Positions 1 through 9,085 of a stretch of DNA of 46,735 nt are shown piece after piece. Source of the stretch: an uncultured Erysipelotrichaceae bacterium (lineage in GTDB: Bacteria; Bacillota_I; Bacilli_A; Erysipelotrichales; Erysipelotrichaceae). Where the stretch lies: positions 1 through 46,735 of the forward strand of contig CACXCB010000043.1 of assembly GCA_902766005.1 (NCBI GenBank), in the 5' to 3' direction. Below the pieces are notes generated by a model. The model was given only the letters and a program-made list of their open reading frames with translations, was not told the DNA's origin and did not search any database. The position numbers and the translations under genes were made by a program. The number at the start of each line of letters is the position of its first letter. The stretch's first letter is position 1.

Positions 1-374
1 TCCTCGACATATCTGTTAAAGTATTCGACATATTGGGAATACTGATAGCCAGCCGGATTATCTCTTTTGTATTCAGTCCAGAGGTAGAAGAGATTGGCTT
101 TGCTTCCTTTTTCCATCAGCCTGTCATAGACCCTTTGGAAGTCAGGAAGTGGCACCTCTTTACGACGAATGCTATCCGGCGGATAGATGATGTCCAGGAG
201 TTTCTGTGGCTCCATTTGTATCAGGTCATCAAAGGATAGTCCTGATTGTCGATAGCGGTTCAGAATAAGCTGGACCGTGCTGGTGCCAATTCCATATCTG
301 AGGCGGCATTCTCTTACAGAAGATCCTGCCTCACGCATTTGGATGACACCAATAACAGTTGTGTAGTTCTGCAT
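1..374 (-). CDS. istA: IS21-family transposase IstA, N-terminal part (runs off left edge)
   Basis: The minus strand from the ATG at 374 gives an open frame of 124 codons to the window edge. It begins MQNYTTVIGVIQMREAGSSV, a helix-turn-helix start typical of IS21-family transposases. Further on come segments such as DFQRVYDRLMEKGSKANLFY and LWTEYKRDNPAGYQYSQY, which I recognise from clostridial IstA proteins. A good ribosome binding site (aaaggag) lies just upstream of the start. IstA is the DDE recombinase of these elements and works with the AAA+ protein IstB. The catalytic core and istB lie outside the window, so activity cannot be judged. The 68-codon plus-strand frame inside it is a shadow. 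Confidence 0.85.
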   Translation of the reverse strand, partial: MQNYTTVIGVIQMREAGSSVRECRLRYGIGTSTVQLILNRYRQSGLSFDDLIQMEPQKLLDIIYPPDSIRRKEVPLPDFQRVYDRLMEKGSKANLFYLWTEYKRDNPAGYQYSQYVEYFNRYVE

Positions 375-419
375 ATTTTTCTCCTTTCATAACTACACAA
401 CAATGTTACGAAAAAAGAT

Positions 420-502
420 GTGTACCGTTAAGCCGGAAACGTGTACCGTTGGTCCGGAATCAATGTACCGTTCTTATCGGAAATGGTGTACCGTTAAGCC
501 GA
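420..502. repeat. Four spaced direct repeats at IS21-like end
   Basis: TGTACCGTT occurs at 421, 442, 464 and 487, each time followed by a variant of AAGCCGGAAA. The units are 21, 22 and 23 bp apart, about two helical turns. Multiple terminal repeats of this kind are the known transposase-binding sites of IS21-family elements. They lie directly upstream of istA. Confidence 0.8.
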
Positions 503-575
503 AATTTGCAGTTTATGGAGATGCATTCATAAAAACGATGTATAATATTTGTAAAAATAAACTGTTTGTTTTGAT

Positions 576-604
576 TTGACAGTATAACTTCTTATTGCTC
601 TATC
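576..604 (+). promoter_or_regulatory. Candidate promoter for the druHE pair
   Basis: A perfect TTGACA -35 box at 576-581 is followed after 17 bp by a weak -10 (TCTATC, 599-604). A separate TATAAT at 541-546 lacks a good -35. This is the only gene-free stretch before the first operon, so a promoter is expected here. The weak -10 keeps confidence low. Confidence 0.35.
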
Positions 605-674
605 GACAGGACTAAATTTTAAATAATTAGAGCATTTACAAAGTGGAGTAAAAAAGTATTGGGAAGTGCAAGAT

Positions 675-3600
675 ATGAATATAAAGATTCAGAAGTATAA
701 TCCATTAAAAAAATTAAATGATAATCAGCATTGTATACCTGTAATCACTGTAATTAAAAAGAAAATATATAGAGTGAATGGCTGGAATAGTCTTTTTAAA
801 ATTTTGATGTTTTCTTATTGTTATAAAAACCACAACATGTCAAAAGTAGAAAAAGATATTGGTATTGCAAAACCGAAATTTAAAAACAGAGTACTTATTT
901 CAGACCAAGTAGAGGAATCAGAAAACTATACGAAATTTTCTCCTGATTTATATATTCGTGTTTTCCGTTCGGATCTATATAATTTCGCAATGTTAAACAT
1001 AATTTTTCATTATATAGAAAGACCTGATTTTGCAGTATATTATGTAAAATATGAAAACGAAGATGAGTTGGCAGATCTTGATGATAAATGTAATGAACTT
1101 GAGGAAAAATTAATTAATGAAAAATGCAAAAGAGGTTCTTCAAAATATCTTATTGCCCACATTAATGGAAAAGTTCTTAGTTCTAAAGAAAAATTCTACA
1201 GAAGAATTGAAAAAGAATTCGATAATAGAACTTTAATTGGTGATATTGACATTGGAGATGATGAAGCACTTCTCAAAGAATTTATGCATCAAAATATACT
1301 AAAGCTTAAGCAGGGGGATTTATTCATTGATCATGAAAAAGTATTTGCATATGGATTGATTCGTGTTGCTTTAAAATACTATTCAGCCAAGACTTTCTGG
1401 CCGTATTTGAAAACCGAGTATGATATAGACATTCAGGCAAACTATCAAAATACAATCAATGAAAAGTTTAAGCAGATCATGAAGAAGTATGACAAGCTGT
1501 ATGATGATGAGGCTTCAAACTTCATACAGAATATGTGTATGCATGCTTTCGTTTGTGACAAATGTGCTGATCAATTCTTTGATTATATGTTCGATTTTTG
1601 GAGACTGGATTTATCCAGAAACATTGAAAACAGCAGAGATGATGAAGGAAATGATTTATTTGATATTTTGATCGAAGAAATCGGAGAGAACGTTCAAGAT
1701 ATAATGATGCATACTACGATGGCTCTCAAGATGAATCCGGTTGGTTGTAAGATCAGATTTAGAAATATTCTTCGGATGATTGATGGTAGTTACTGGAATG
1801 ATGAAGATTATTCTGATAGCAAAAACAGAATCACAATTCTGTTTAATGCATGGAAGAATAAACCCAACAGTTTATTTCAAAAAGAAATCAAAAGATCAGC
1901 AGTTGGAAGACAGTATGGTAGAGGCGAAAAATTATTATCAAAGCCTACAATCACCTATGATCCTTCAAAATCAGCATTTTCACTTGTTCTTCCAAAACAA
2001 ATATTAAAACATTGTACAGATGAAGAACATCCAAAATGGTATGTTACAATTGCAAATGAAACACTCTCTAAAGAACCGATTTTACTAAGAGGAAAAGCTT
2101 TCCTATTTACAGAAGAATCCTCAATTGAACTAAAGAATGCACATTTGTTCACTGAAATAGAGATAGTCTTAAAGTCTGAAAGGTTAAACTATTATAGAAA
2201 AACAATTAAGCCAGCTGATGTACGTTTCTTTAACACAAGAAACAGAAACCTGGAAATAATTAATGATTATGTTTCCAAAGATATAGCATATCTCTTTGTG
2301 AAAAAAGGGGAGGAGATCACATATATTAATGGGACATTTTCACAGACCGATAAATTTTTTGATGAATTTGATATGCACTTCCTTGAACCTTCAGATGGAG
2401 ATATATTGATTCTTCCGGATGGACATGCATTAGCCATAGGAAGACCGTTATCAGAAGGAATCATTGGTAATAGTCGTATCGGTGGAACCCGAGCATTATT
2501 TGAAGACAATGAATACCAAATTACTGCTGATAGAGAAAGGTTATTTTTTAAAACAACAAAGAACAGGTTTAATGGAACACTTTTGAGAATCTATCATAAT
2601 GGAGTATTGAATACATCAGTAAAACTATCAGACAGGAAATACTTGGAATTTAAACTGGATGAAAGCTTAAATGATATTTACGGATATATTGTAGATCTTC
2701 ATGATTATATATACGGAAATGGTATCTTTAGAGTGGATCTTGACATTCCGGGAGGCTCAGTCAGGTCATATCCGGTATGTTATATCAAAGGATTTAATTA
2801 TCAATTTGTTGGTGCTCCATATATATTTAATGAGGTTGGAAAAATCTTATTTCCAACGAACATGCAGCCTGTTATTAATGATGACTGGCTGGTTACTGGT
2901 CAGTTTAAATCATTGGAATTCTCTATCAATGAATCATCTAAGGATAAAAATGATTGGGTATCTGAACGGAAGCTGATTATTCCATTTACAATCGGAGAAG
3001 AAATAATCAATTTGGAATTTGATTTGCCGGTTCTTTATTGGAAATACAATAAACAGGATGAGTGGCTGATTCAGCAACCTGAAGATATTATGATTAAGTC
3101 ACTTCCCAATAATATTTACATTACCGGAGACTTGGATTTATCTAATGCTATCATGTATATAACTGATTCAGAAGATATGGGTGAAACAGAAATTAGAGTC
3201 AATCATGATACCAAAAATGATCTTTACTATTTTCGCACAGTGGATGTATTGAGTTTCCTTAATAGAGAAAAAACATATCGGGAGTTAAATATCCGGATAA
3301 ATGATAAAAGCAAAAGATTTTTTAACATTGTATGTAAAAGTGTTGTTAAATCGCAAAGCATTTCAGGAGATTTCAACAATGGAATTATATATGGATACTT
3401 CGATATTTTTGGAGATTCTGAATATATGGTCACAATCAAGTACGGTGATGTAATTATCGAAGAAGATGTTCCGGTTATAAATGGTAAATTTGAGGTTGAA
3501 TGTGATGTTAAAGAAGGTGAACATACAGTATATCTGTATGAGATTGTAGATGATGACAGTGGGTTCGGTTCAATTTCTTATGAATTGGATCATTATACAT

Positions 3601-4076
3601 TAAACATCGTAGATAAGCTTAATTTTAGCGGAAAGACCATAGAAATACAGTATATACGTGACAAACAGAATAAAGTTGCTGATTTGCCACTAAAGAGAGA
3701 ATATTGTATTAAGAATTTGAAAAGGCTAGATTACAGTGAAGATTTTGAAGATGGAGATATCTACACTTGGTTATATGATTCCAATGATCATGAGACAATG
3801 TCTAAGTTTGTTTATTACTCCGGGAGTTTTGGATATTTCAATATGTATGGTTATTATGTAAAGCTTACCGAAGTAATTGTTATTTTTAATAACATGCAAA
3901 ATTTAAATGAGGTTCTGATTAATACTGCTTTGGAAGATTATTATGAAGGCCTTGAATATAGTCCGGACAAAGAAACTCTGCAGCCAAACAAAAAAGTAAT
4001 GAATAAATTTGAACGGCGCAGAATTCGTATGATCGATGATGATATGTATACAATTGGCATTCAATTTAGGGGGTAA
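675..4076 (+). CDS. druH: Druantia type III DruH-like protein
   Basis: This protein of about 1133 residues has no catalytic motif that I can recognise. It has a helical, charged N-terminal third and a long, probably beta-rich remainder with many aromatic and acidic residues. There is no signal peptide or membrane segment. The call rests on context: a very large protein of unknown fold placed directly before, and translationally coupled to, a large DUF1998-type helicase is the layout of Druantia type III (druH-druE), an anti-phage system of unknown mechanism. I chose the ATG at 675 because gggaag lies at a usable distance upstream; a GTG at 666 would add three residues. Its stop codon overlaps the first possible start of the helicase gene. 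It could instead be the partner of an undescribed helicase-based system. Confidence 0.55.
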   Translation: MNIKIQKYNPLKKLNDNQHCIPVITVIKKKIYRVNGWNSLFKILMFSYCYKNHNMSKVEKDIGIAKPKFKNRVLISDQVEESENYTKFSPDLYIRVFRSDLYNFAMLNIIFHYIERPDFAVYYVKYENEDELADLDDKCNELEEKLINEKCKRGSSKYLIAHINGKVLSSKEKFYRRIEKEFDNRTLIGDIDIGDDEALLKEFMHQNILKLKQGDLFIDHEKVFAYGLIRVALKYYSAKTFWPYLKTEYDIDIQANYQNTINEKFKQIMKKYDKLYDDEASNFIQNMCMHAFVCDKCADQFFDYMFDFWRLDLSRNIENSRDDEGNDLFDILIEEIGENVQDIMMHTTMALKMNPVGCKIRFRNILRMIDGSYWNDEDYSDSKNRITILFNAWKNKPNSLFQKEIKRSAVGRQYGRGEKLLSKPTITYDPSKSAFSLVLPKQILKHCTDEEHPKWYVTIANETLSKEPILLRGKAFLFTEESSIELKNAHLFTEIEIVLKSERLNYYRKTIKPADVRFFNTRNRNLEIINDYVSKDIAYLFVKKGEEITYINGTFSQTDKFFDEFDMHFLEPSDGDILILPDGHALAIGRPLSEGIIGNSRIGGTRALFEDNEYQITADRERLFFKTTKNRFNGTLLRIYHNGVLNTSVKLSDRKYLEFKLDESLNDIYGYIVDLHDYIYGNGIFRVDLDIPGGSVRSYPVCYIKGFNYQFVGAPYIFNEVGKILFPTNMQPVINDDWLVTGQFKSLEFSINESSKDKNDWVSERKLIIPFTIGEEIINLEFDLPVLYWKYNKQDEWLIQQPEDIMIKSLPNNIYITGDLDLSNAIMYITDSEDMGETEIRVNHDTKNDLYYFRTVDVLSFLNREKTYRELNIRINDKSKRFFNIVCKSVVKSQSISGDFNNGIIYGYFDIFGDSEYMVTIKYGDVIIEEDVPVINGKFEVECDVKEGEHTVYLYEIVDDDSGFGSISYELDHYTLNIVDKLNFSGKTIEIQYIRDKQNKVADLPLKREYCIKNLKRLDYSEDFEDGDIYTWLYDSNDHETMSKFVYYSGSFGYFNMYGYYVKLTEVIVIFNNMQNLNEVLINTALEDYYEGLEYSPDKETLQPNKKVMNKFERRRIRMIDDDMYTIGIQFRG

Positions 4077-4081
4077 TGAAG

Positions 4082-7000
4082 ATGAGTTTTGATATATTAT
4101 CTGCTACTAAAAGCATAACAGAAAAATACATCAGGTATTTGAAAACTATGTTTGATATTGAAGATCCTGAATATAAGAAATTGTTTGACCGGAAAATGGC
4201 TGAAATGGGGTCATTCTCAAAAGGACCATATCTCGATGTTGTGGATTCATTTCAATCGGGAAGTTCTGTAAAGCAGCTTATTGAAGAAGGTGTTCTTAAT
4301 AAGGATTTTCAGTTTATCGAAGATGTTTATAGCAAAACACTATACAAACATCAGGAAACCTCAATCAGAAAATTGAAAGATGGCAAAAATGTAGTTGTTT
4401 CAACAGGAACAGGATCAGGTAAAACAGAAAGCTTTTTGGTTCCGATTCTGAATTCGTTAATGGATGAAAAAGCAGAGACCGGTAGGTTGTCACCCGGTAT
4501 ACGTGCACTACTGATCTATCCCATGAATGCTTTGGCAAATGATCAGATCAGCAGATTAAGGACGCTGCTGGAGAAATATACTGACATAACATTTGGATCA
4601 TATACAGGACAAACTGAGGAAAAACAAGATAAGGCACTTTCAAAATACAAATCATTGAATAATGGGAAATCACCGTTGAAGAATGAATTGATTTCCCGTG
4701 AAAAAATGAAAGAAACTCCGCCGCATATATTAATTACCAATTACTCTATGCTTGAATATTTGATGTTAAGGCCAAGAGATAATACTCTCTTTCAAGGAGT
4801 TTATGCGAATAATTGGAGATTTGTTGTACTGGATGAAGCACATACTTATTCCGGTTCTACGGGAATTGAAGTGTCAATGTTACTAAGACGGTTAAAGGCA
4901 TATCTTACGAATGATGATATAAGATTTATTTTAACCAGTGCAACATTGGGTGGGGAAAATACCAATCAGGACGTTGCCACTTTTGCATCAAATTTATGTG
5001 ATGCACCGTTTTATCCGGAAGATGTAATCCGTGCTAGCAGAATCAAACTGATCCAAGATGATGAAAATAGCATTTTCTTATCGACAGAAGATTATCAGGA
5101 ATTGTCACAAATAGTAGATTCCGGACTAAATGATGACAAAATTCTTAGTGCTTTACAAAATCATTTACATATTCATATTGATACATCAGATTATTCGGAA
5201 TATTTATTTGATGTATTGTTACGAGATAAAACATTTTGGAAAATAAAGAGATTTTTGACTACACCAAAAACGGTAGCTGAATTATGCAAAACAGTTGATT
5301 GGAGTGAAAAACAGGTATCGAATTTTGTTAATGTCGCATCAAAGGCAGTTAAAAACAGAAAAAAGCTTTTTGATGCAAGATATCATATGTTCATTCGTGC
5401 TACTGATGGAGTATATGTTACTTTAGGTAACCATAAAGATCTGTCTTTGACCAGGCAAACAACAAAGTATATTGGTGAAGAAGAGTATAAATATTTTGAA
5501 ATAGTTACATGTAACCAATGTCATGCAATTTATCTTCTCGGTGTAATTGAAAATGAGAACGATGGTAAAAGCTATCTTCATCAGAAAACCAATATAGCAG
5601 GAGATAATATCAAGGAGGCTTTTTTACTCGGGGATATTGTGAATGATGACGATGATGATTCACGATTAGAAGATGAACATCTGCAGGTAACTAACTATGA
5701 GTTATGCCCGCACTGTGGTTTCATCAGAGAAAGAAATCAAGTTCATAAGAATAAATGCAGCCATGACGAAAAAGATTACATTAGTTTAACCAAAGTCAGA
5801 CAAAGCCAGAGAACCGGCCGAGTAACAAAATGCCTTAAATGTGAAGGTACTAATAACCAAGGTGTATTAAGATCATTCTTCACCGGACAAGAAGCATCAA
5901 CAAGCGTTGTAGGTACAGCATTATTTGAAGAACTTCCGAATACAGAGATTCAGAAAGTTGAAGTTCATGCAGACAATGAAGGTTTTGATTTTGATGATGG
6001 TTTCGGTAGTGACTATGCAGAAACCGAAGTTAAATCAAAAGCTAAACAGTTTATTGCATTTTCCGATAACAGACAAGCAGCAGCTTTTTTTGCAACTTAC
6101 TTTTATGAAACCTATCAAGGTTTCTTATATAGTAGAATCGTCTATGATAATGTCAAAAAGCTGGATGAAGATGGCAAACCAATCAGTAATTTTGCTAAAG
6201 ATATGTCTTCTGTTTTCAGAAATAATAAAGTTTCTGAAATGTTTGATGATACCCCTGATTATCTGAAGGAATCCTGGAAAGCAATTATGAAGGAATTGAT
6301 TGAAAGCTATTCTAGAAATTCTTTGATTGGTCTAGGTTTAATGAAGATTGATTTTGCTGACAATGTCAAACTGCCGGTAAATGGTTATAAAAAAGGAGCA
6401 ATATCTTTTAGTGCGGAAGAAATAAGAAATATCAGTCTGAATCTTTTGAGAAGTATGTTTGAGGATAATGCTATTATCCATGGACAGAACTTTACGGAAG
6501 CAGATATAGCTTTTTATTCAAATAATGGCTCTGAAAAATCCTATCAATTATCAAGTAGTGATAAATATATCAGGTCATTTGTTCCAAAGACTGATTCAAC
6601 CACAAATAAAAGATTTGATTATATGCAAAGGGTTCTGTCAGCGAAAGGAATAGAGGTTGGGAGAGAAGATATTCTTAATTTTATGAGTTCGTTGTGGAGA
6701 ATCATCTTTGAAAAACAAGAAATTATAGCAGATAATGCAGATCATTCAGGAAAAAGAGTTAATTTACAGAAGTTTAAAGTTGTAAATACAAACAAATGGT
6801 ATCGATGTCCGAAATGTCATAGAATAACTGCTTACAATGTTGAAAATGTGTGCCCTGCATATAAATGTGACGGTATTTTAGATCCTGTTAATGTTAAAGA
6901 TTTAGAGAAAGATAATCATTATTACAGGATATATAACGAACTTGAAATTCAACCACTGAGAGTAGTTGAACATACCGCACAGTTAAACAGTGAGGAAGCC

Positions 7001-8803
7001 TATAAACTTCAGGAAAAGTTTAAGAGACAGGAAATAGATGTTCTTTCTTGTTCAACAACATTTGAAATGGGTGTTGATATTGGTGATCTGGAGACTGTTT
7101 TTATGAGAAATATGCCACCGACACCTTCTAACTATGTACAAAGAGCAGGACGAGCCGGTCGAAGTATTAAATCTGCAGCGCTTGCATTAACATTCTGCAA
7201 TAAATCGAATCATGACTTTAGTTTTTTTGAAAATCCGGTATCTATGATTAATGGCGAGATTCAGCCACCGCTATTTAAAGTGGAGAATGAAAAAATAGGT
7301 ATCAGACATTTATATTCTGCTGCTTTAGCTTTTTTCTGGAGACAGAACTTAGATTATTTTGGAAAAGTCCAAGACTTTTTTGGTGCTGAACAGCCTAATG
7401 AAGGATATGAGATATTTAAAAATTATTTAGCTGGAGAACCTTATGAATTGAAAAAATATTTGTTAAAAGCGTTCCCTGATCAACTTATTGAAAAACTTGA
7501 AATAAATACATTTGGCTGGACAAGATGGTTATTCGATGAACCTAACATTTCTTATCCAAATTTGAAAAATGTATTTGAGAAATATAGGGCAGAAGTCGAT
7601 TCACTTTATAATGAAAAAGCAAGGCTGGATGCTGAGAATAGATATAATTCTTCAGTATTATACAGAATTAACACATATACAAAAGAGAATATTATTTCCT
7701 TTTTATCAAGAAGTAATATCCTTCCTAAGTACGGGTTCCCGGTTGATACAGTGGAATTGAAAGTAGCCGGAAATAAAAATAAGCCTTTACCTATAGAGCT
7801 TTCAAGAGATTTAACTATGGCTATTTCGGAATATGCTCCTGGATGTGAAATCATTGCTGCAGGGAATCTGATTAAGAGCAGGTATATCAAACGAATGCCT
7901 AGTAAGCTTTGGAGACAGTTTGATTATGTCCAATGTAGCTCGTGCAGGACATTAAATATTACTATGCATCACGAGGATTCAGATGAACAGTCTATTTTTC
8001 AATGCGAACATTGCGGACAGATATTTAGCAAGGGAGAAATAAAGACTTTCTTAATTCCTGAATTTGGATTTGCATCTGAAGCCAAAATTGAAAAGCCTTC
8101 TCTAATAAAACCTGATCGCACTTACCGTACTGAGGCTTCAATGGTTGCAGAAGGAAAAACAACCTGGTCAGGCAATTTTACAATCGGTGAACTGGAATTA
8201 CGTGTCACTACAATTGAAGATGGAGAAATAGCTATATTGAATAAGTCGGATTTCTATGTATGTCCTACTTGTGGTTATACATTAGGAGATTTTGAGGCAA
8301 ATGCATTTGCTCCATTACTGAAAAGGGAACATAGGAATACAGGTGATTACAAATGCGGCAACGAAAATTTGCATAGATATTCACTTGGTTACAGGTTTAA
8401 AACTGATGCATTACATATCAGTATTGATGAGATTTTTGAGTATGAAGAAGCATATTCCATCCTGCAAGCAATTATACTTAGTGCTTGTTCTGTTTTGAAT
8501 CTTGATAATAATGAAATTTCGGGATGTTTACAGTACACATTATATGATGGAATACCATCTTATGATTTTATTATCTATGATACAACTCCAGGTGGGGCGG
8601 GTCATGTCAGGAGATTCGCACGCAGTTCCACAATGAGAGATGTAATTATAGGTGCATATCATAAAGCTAATAACTGTGATTGTGGTGGTGAAGAAGCTGA
8701 TACATCATGTTACAAATGCTTAAGAACCTATCAAAATCAACAACACCATGACATATTAAAGAGAAAATTTGTTATTCATGGATTGGAAAAGGCGATGCTG
8801 TAG
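4082..8803 (+). CDS. druE: DruE-like superfamily 2 helicase with C-terminal DUF1998 (MZB) domain
   Basis: This is a helicase of about 1573 residues. Walker A is STGTGSGKT (~107-115), followed by a DEAH box (~251-254) and the LTSATLGG motif. The C-terminal RecA-like half has FEMGVDIGDLE and motif VI RAGRAGRS (~1021-1028). Several CxxC pairs are inserted (CNQC, CPHC, CLKC, CPKC, CSSC, CEHC, CPTC), and the end has the DUF1998 zinc-binding signature TTPGGAGH ... CDCGG ... CYKCLRTYQNQ (~1541-1553). DUF1998 helicases occur in Druantia (DruE), DISARM (DrmA/DrmB-type), Dpd and the repair helicase MrfA. Pairing with one large upstream gene, with no methyltransferase or DrmC-like gene nearby, favours Druantia III. 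ATG 4082 sits 8 nt after AGGGGG; ATG 4076 overlaps the upstream stop but is too close to that site. All helicase motifs look intact. Confidence 0.75.
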   Translation: MSFDILSATKSITEKYIRYLKTMFDIEDPEYKKLFDRKMAEMGSFSKGPYLDVVDSFQSGSSVKQLIEEGVLNKDFQFIEDVYSKTLYKHQETSIRKLKDGKNVVVSTGTGSGKTESFLVPILNSLMDEKAETGRLSPGIRALLIYPMNALANDQISRLRTLLEKYTDITFGSYTGQTEEKQDKALSKYKSLNNGKSPLKNELISREKMKETPPHILITNYSMLEYLMLRPRDNTLFQGVYANNWRFVVLDEAHTYSGSTGIEVSMLLRRLKAYLTNDDIRFILTSATLGGENTNQDVATFASNLCDAPFYPEDVIRASRIKLIQDDENSIFLSTEDYQELSQIVDSGLNDDKILSALQNHLHIHIDTSDYSEYLFDVLLRDKTFWKIKRFLTTPKTVAELCKTVDWSEKQVSNFVNVASKAVKNRKKLFDARYHMFIRATDGVYVTLGNHKDLSLTRQTTKYIGEEEYKYFEIVTCNQCHAIYLLGVIENENDGKSYLHQKTNIAGDNIKEAFLLGDIVNDDDDDSRLEDEHLQVTNYELCPHCGFIRERNQVHKNKCSHDEKDYISLTKVRQSQRTGRVTKCLKCEGTNNQGVLRSFFTGQEASTSVVGTALFEELPNTEIQKVEVHADNEGFDFDDGFGSDYAETEVKSKAKQFIAFSDNRQAAAFFATYFYETYQGFLYSRIVYDNVKKLDEDGKPISNFAKDMSSVFRNNKVSEMFDDTPDYLKESWKAIMKELIESYSRNSLIGLGLMKIDFADNVKLPVNGYKKGAISFSAEEIRNISLNLLRSMFEDNAIIHGQNFTEADIAFYSNNGSEKSYQLSSSDKYIRSFVPKTDSTTNKRFDYMQRVLSAKGIEVGREDILNFMSSLWRIIFEKQEIIADNADHSGKRVNLQKFKVVNTNKWYRCPKCHRITAYNVENVCPAYKCDGILDPVNVKDLEKDNHYYRIYNELEIQPLRVVEHTAQLNSEEAYKLQEKFKRQEIDVLSCSTTFEMGVDIGDLETVFMRNMPPTPSNYVQRAGRAGRSIKSAALALTFCNKSNHDFSFFENPVSMINGEIQPPLFKVENEKIGIRHLYSAALAFFWRQNLDYFGKVQDFFGAEQPNEGYEIFKNYLAGEPYELKKYLLKAFPDQLIEKLEINTFGWTRWLFDEPNISYPNLKNVFEKYRAEVDSLYNEKARLDAENRYNSSVLYRINTYTKENIISFLSRSNILPKYGFPVDTVELKVAGNKNKPLPIELSRDLTMAISEYAPGCEIIAAGNLIKSRYIKRMPSKLWRQFDYVQCSSCRTLNITMHHEDSDEQSIFQCEHCGQIFSKGEIKTFLIPEFGFASEAKIEKPSLIKPDRTYRTEASMVAEGKTTWSGNFTIGELELRVTTIEDGEIAILNKSDFYVCPTCGYTLGDFEANAFAPLLKREHRNTGDYKCGNENLHRYSLGYRFKTDALHISIDEIFEYEEAYSILQAIILSACSVLNLDNNEISGCLQYTLYDGIPSYDFIIYDTTPGGAGHVRRFARSSTMRDVIIGAYHKANNCDCGGEEADTSCYKCLRTYQNQQHHDILKRKFVIHGLEKAML

Positions 8804-9085
8804 TTAAGAAAGTGAATACAATCAAAACTGGGAAAGGATTCATTAAATAGTTTTATACTTCTGGATTTGAAATATTCGCAATTATTATATTTTATATGAA
8901 CATTGATGTTATAATTGTATACAGTAAGAGAAATTGAAATCCTTTTGAATTTACTTAATCCATTTAGCAGCAAGATGATTCAAAATGATTTTTATACTGT
9001 ATGGTAGGATGACATGCTTAAAGGTAATCAGCAATACCATAAGATACAATTGGGTAGTACGACTATATGAGAGGACAATTATCCC

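Larger units (their letters stand above)
1..510 (-). mobile_element. IS21-family insertion sequence, 5' end (partial)
   Basis: This is the start of an IS21-like element that runs off the left edge of the window. It contains the first part of an istA transposase gene on the minus strand and, upstream of it, a set of spaced direct repeats like those found at IS21-family ends. Read on the minus strand, the likely outer end starts with TG near position 510. The segment is visibly richer in G+C than the island that follows, which fits a separately acquired element. The exact end and any target-site duplication cannot be fixed without the other end. Confidence 0.8.

Noticed and set aside
33..239. 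Plus-strand 68-codon frame at the left edge
   Set aside because: It lies opposite the istA coding sequence, which has a recognisable family sequence and start signal on the minus strand.
4082..8803. DISARM assignment for the DUF1998 helicase
   Set aside because: No DrmC phospholipase D-like gene, DrmB gene or DISARM methyltransferase lies nearby; a single large upstream partner fits Druantia III better.
8804..9085. Possible short genes between the helicase and LRR genes
   Set aside because: Frames here are under 70 codons, overlap neighbours on the other strand, and have no good start signals.
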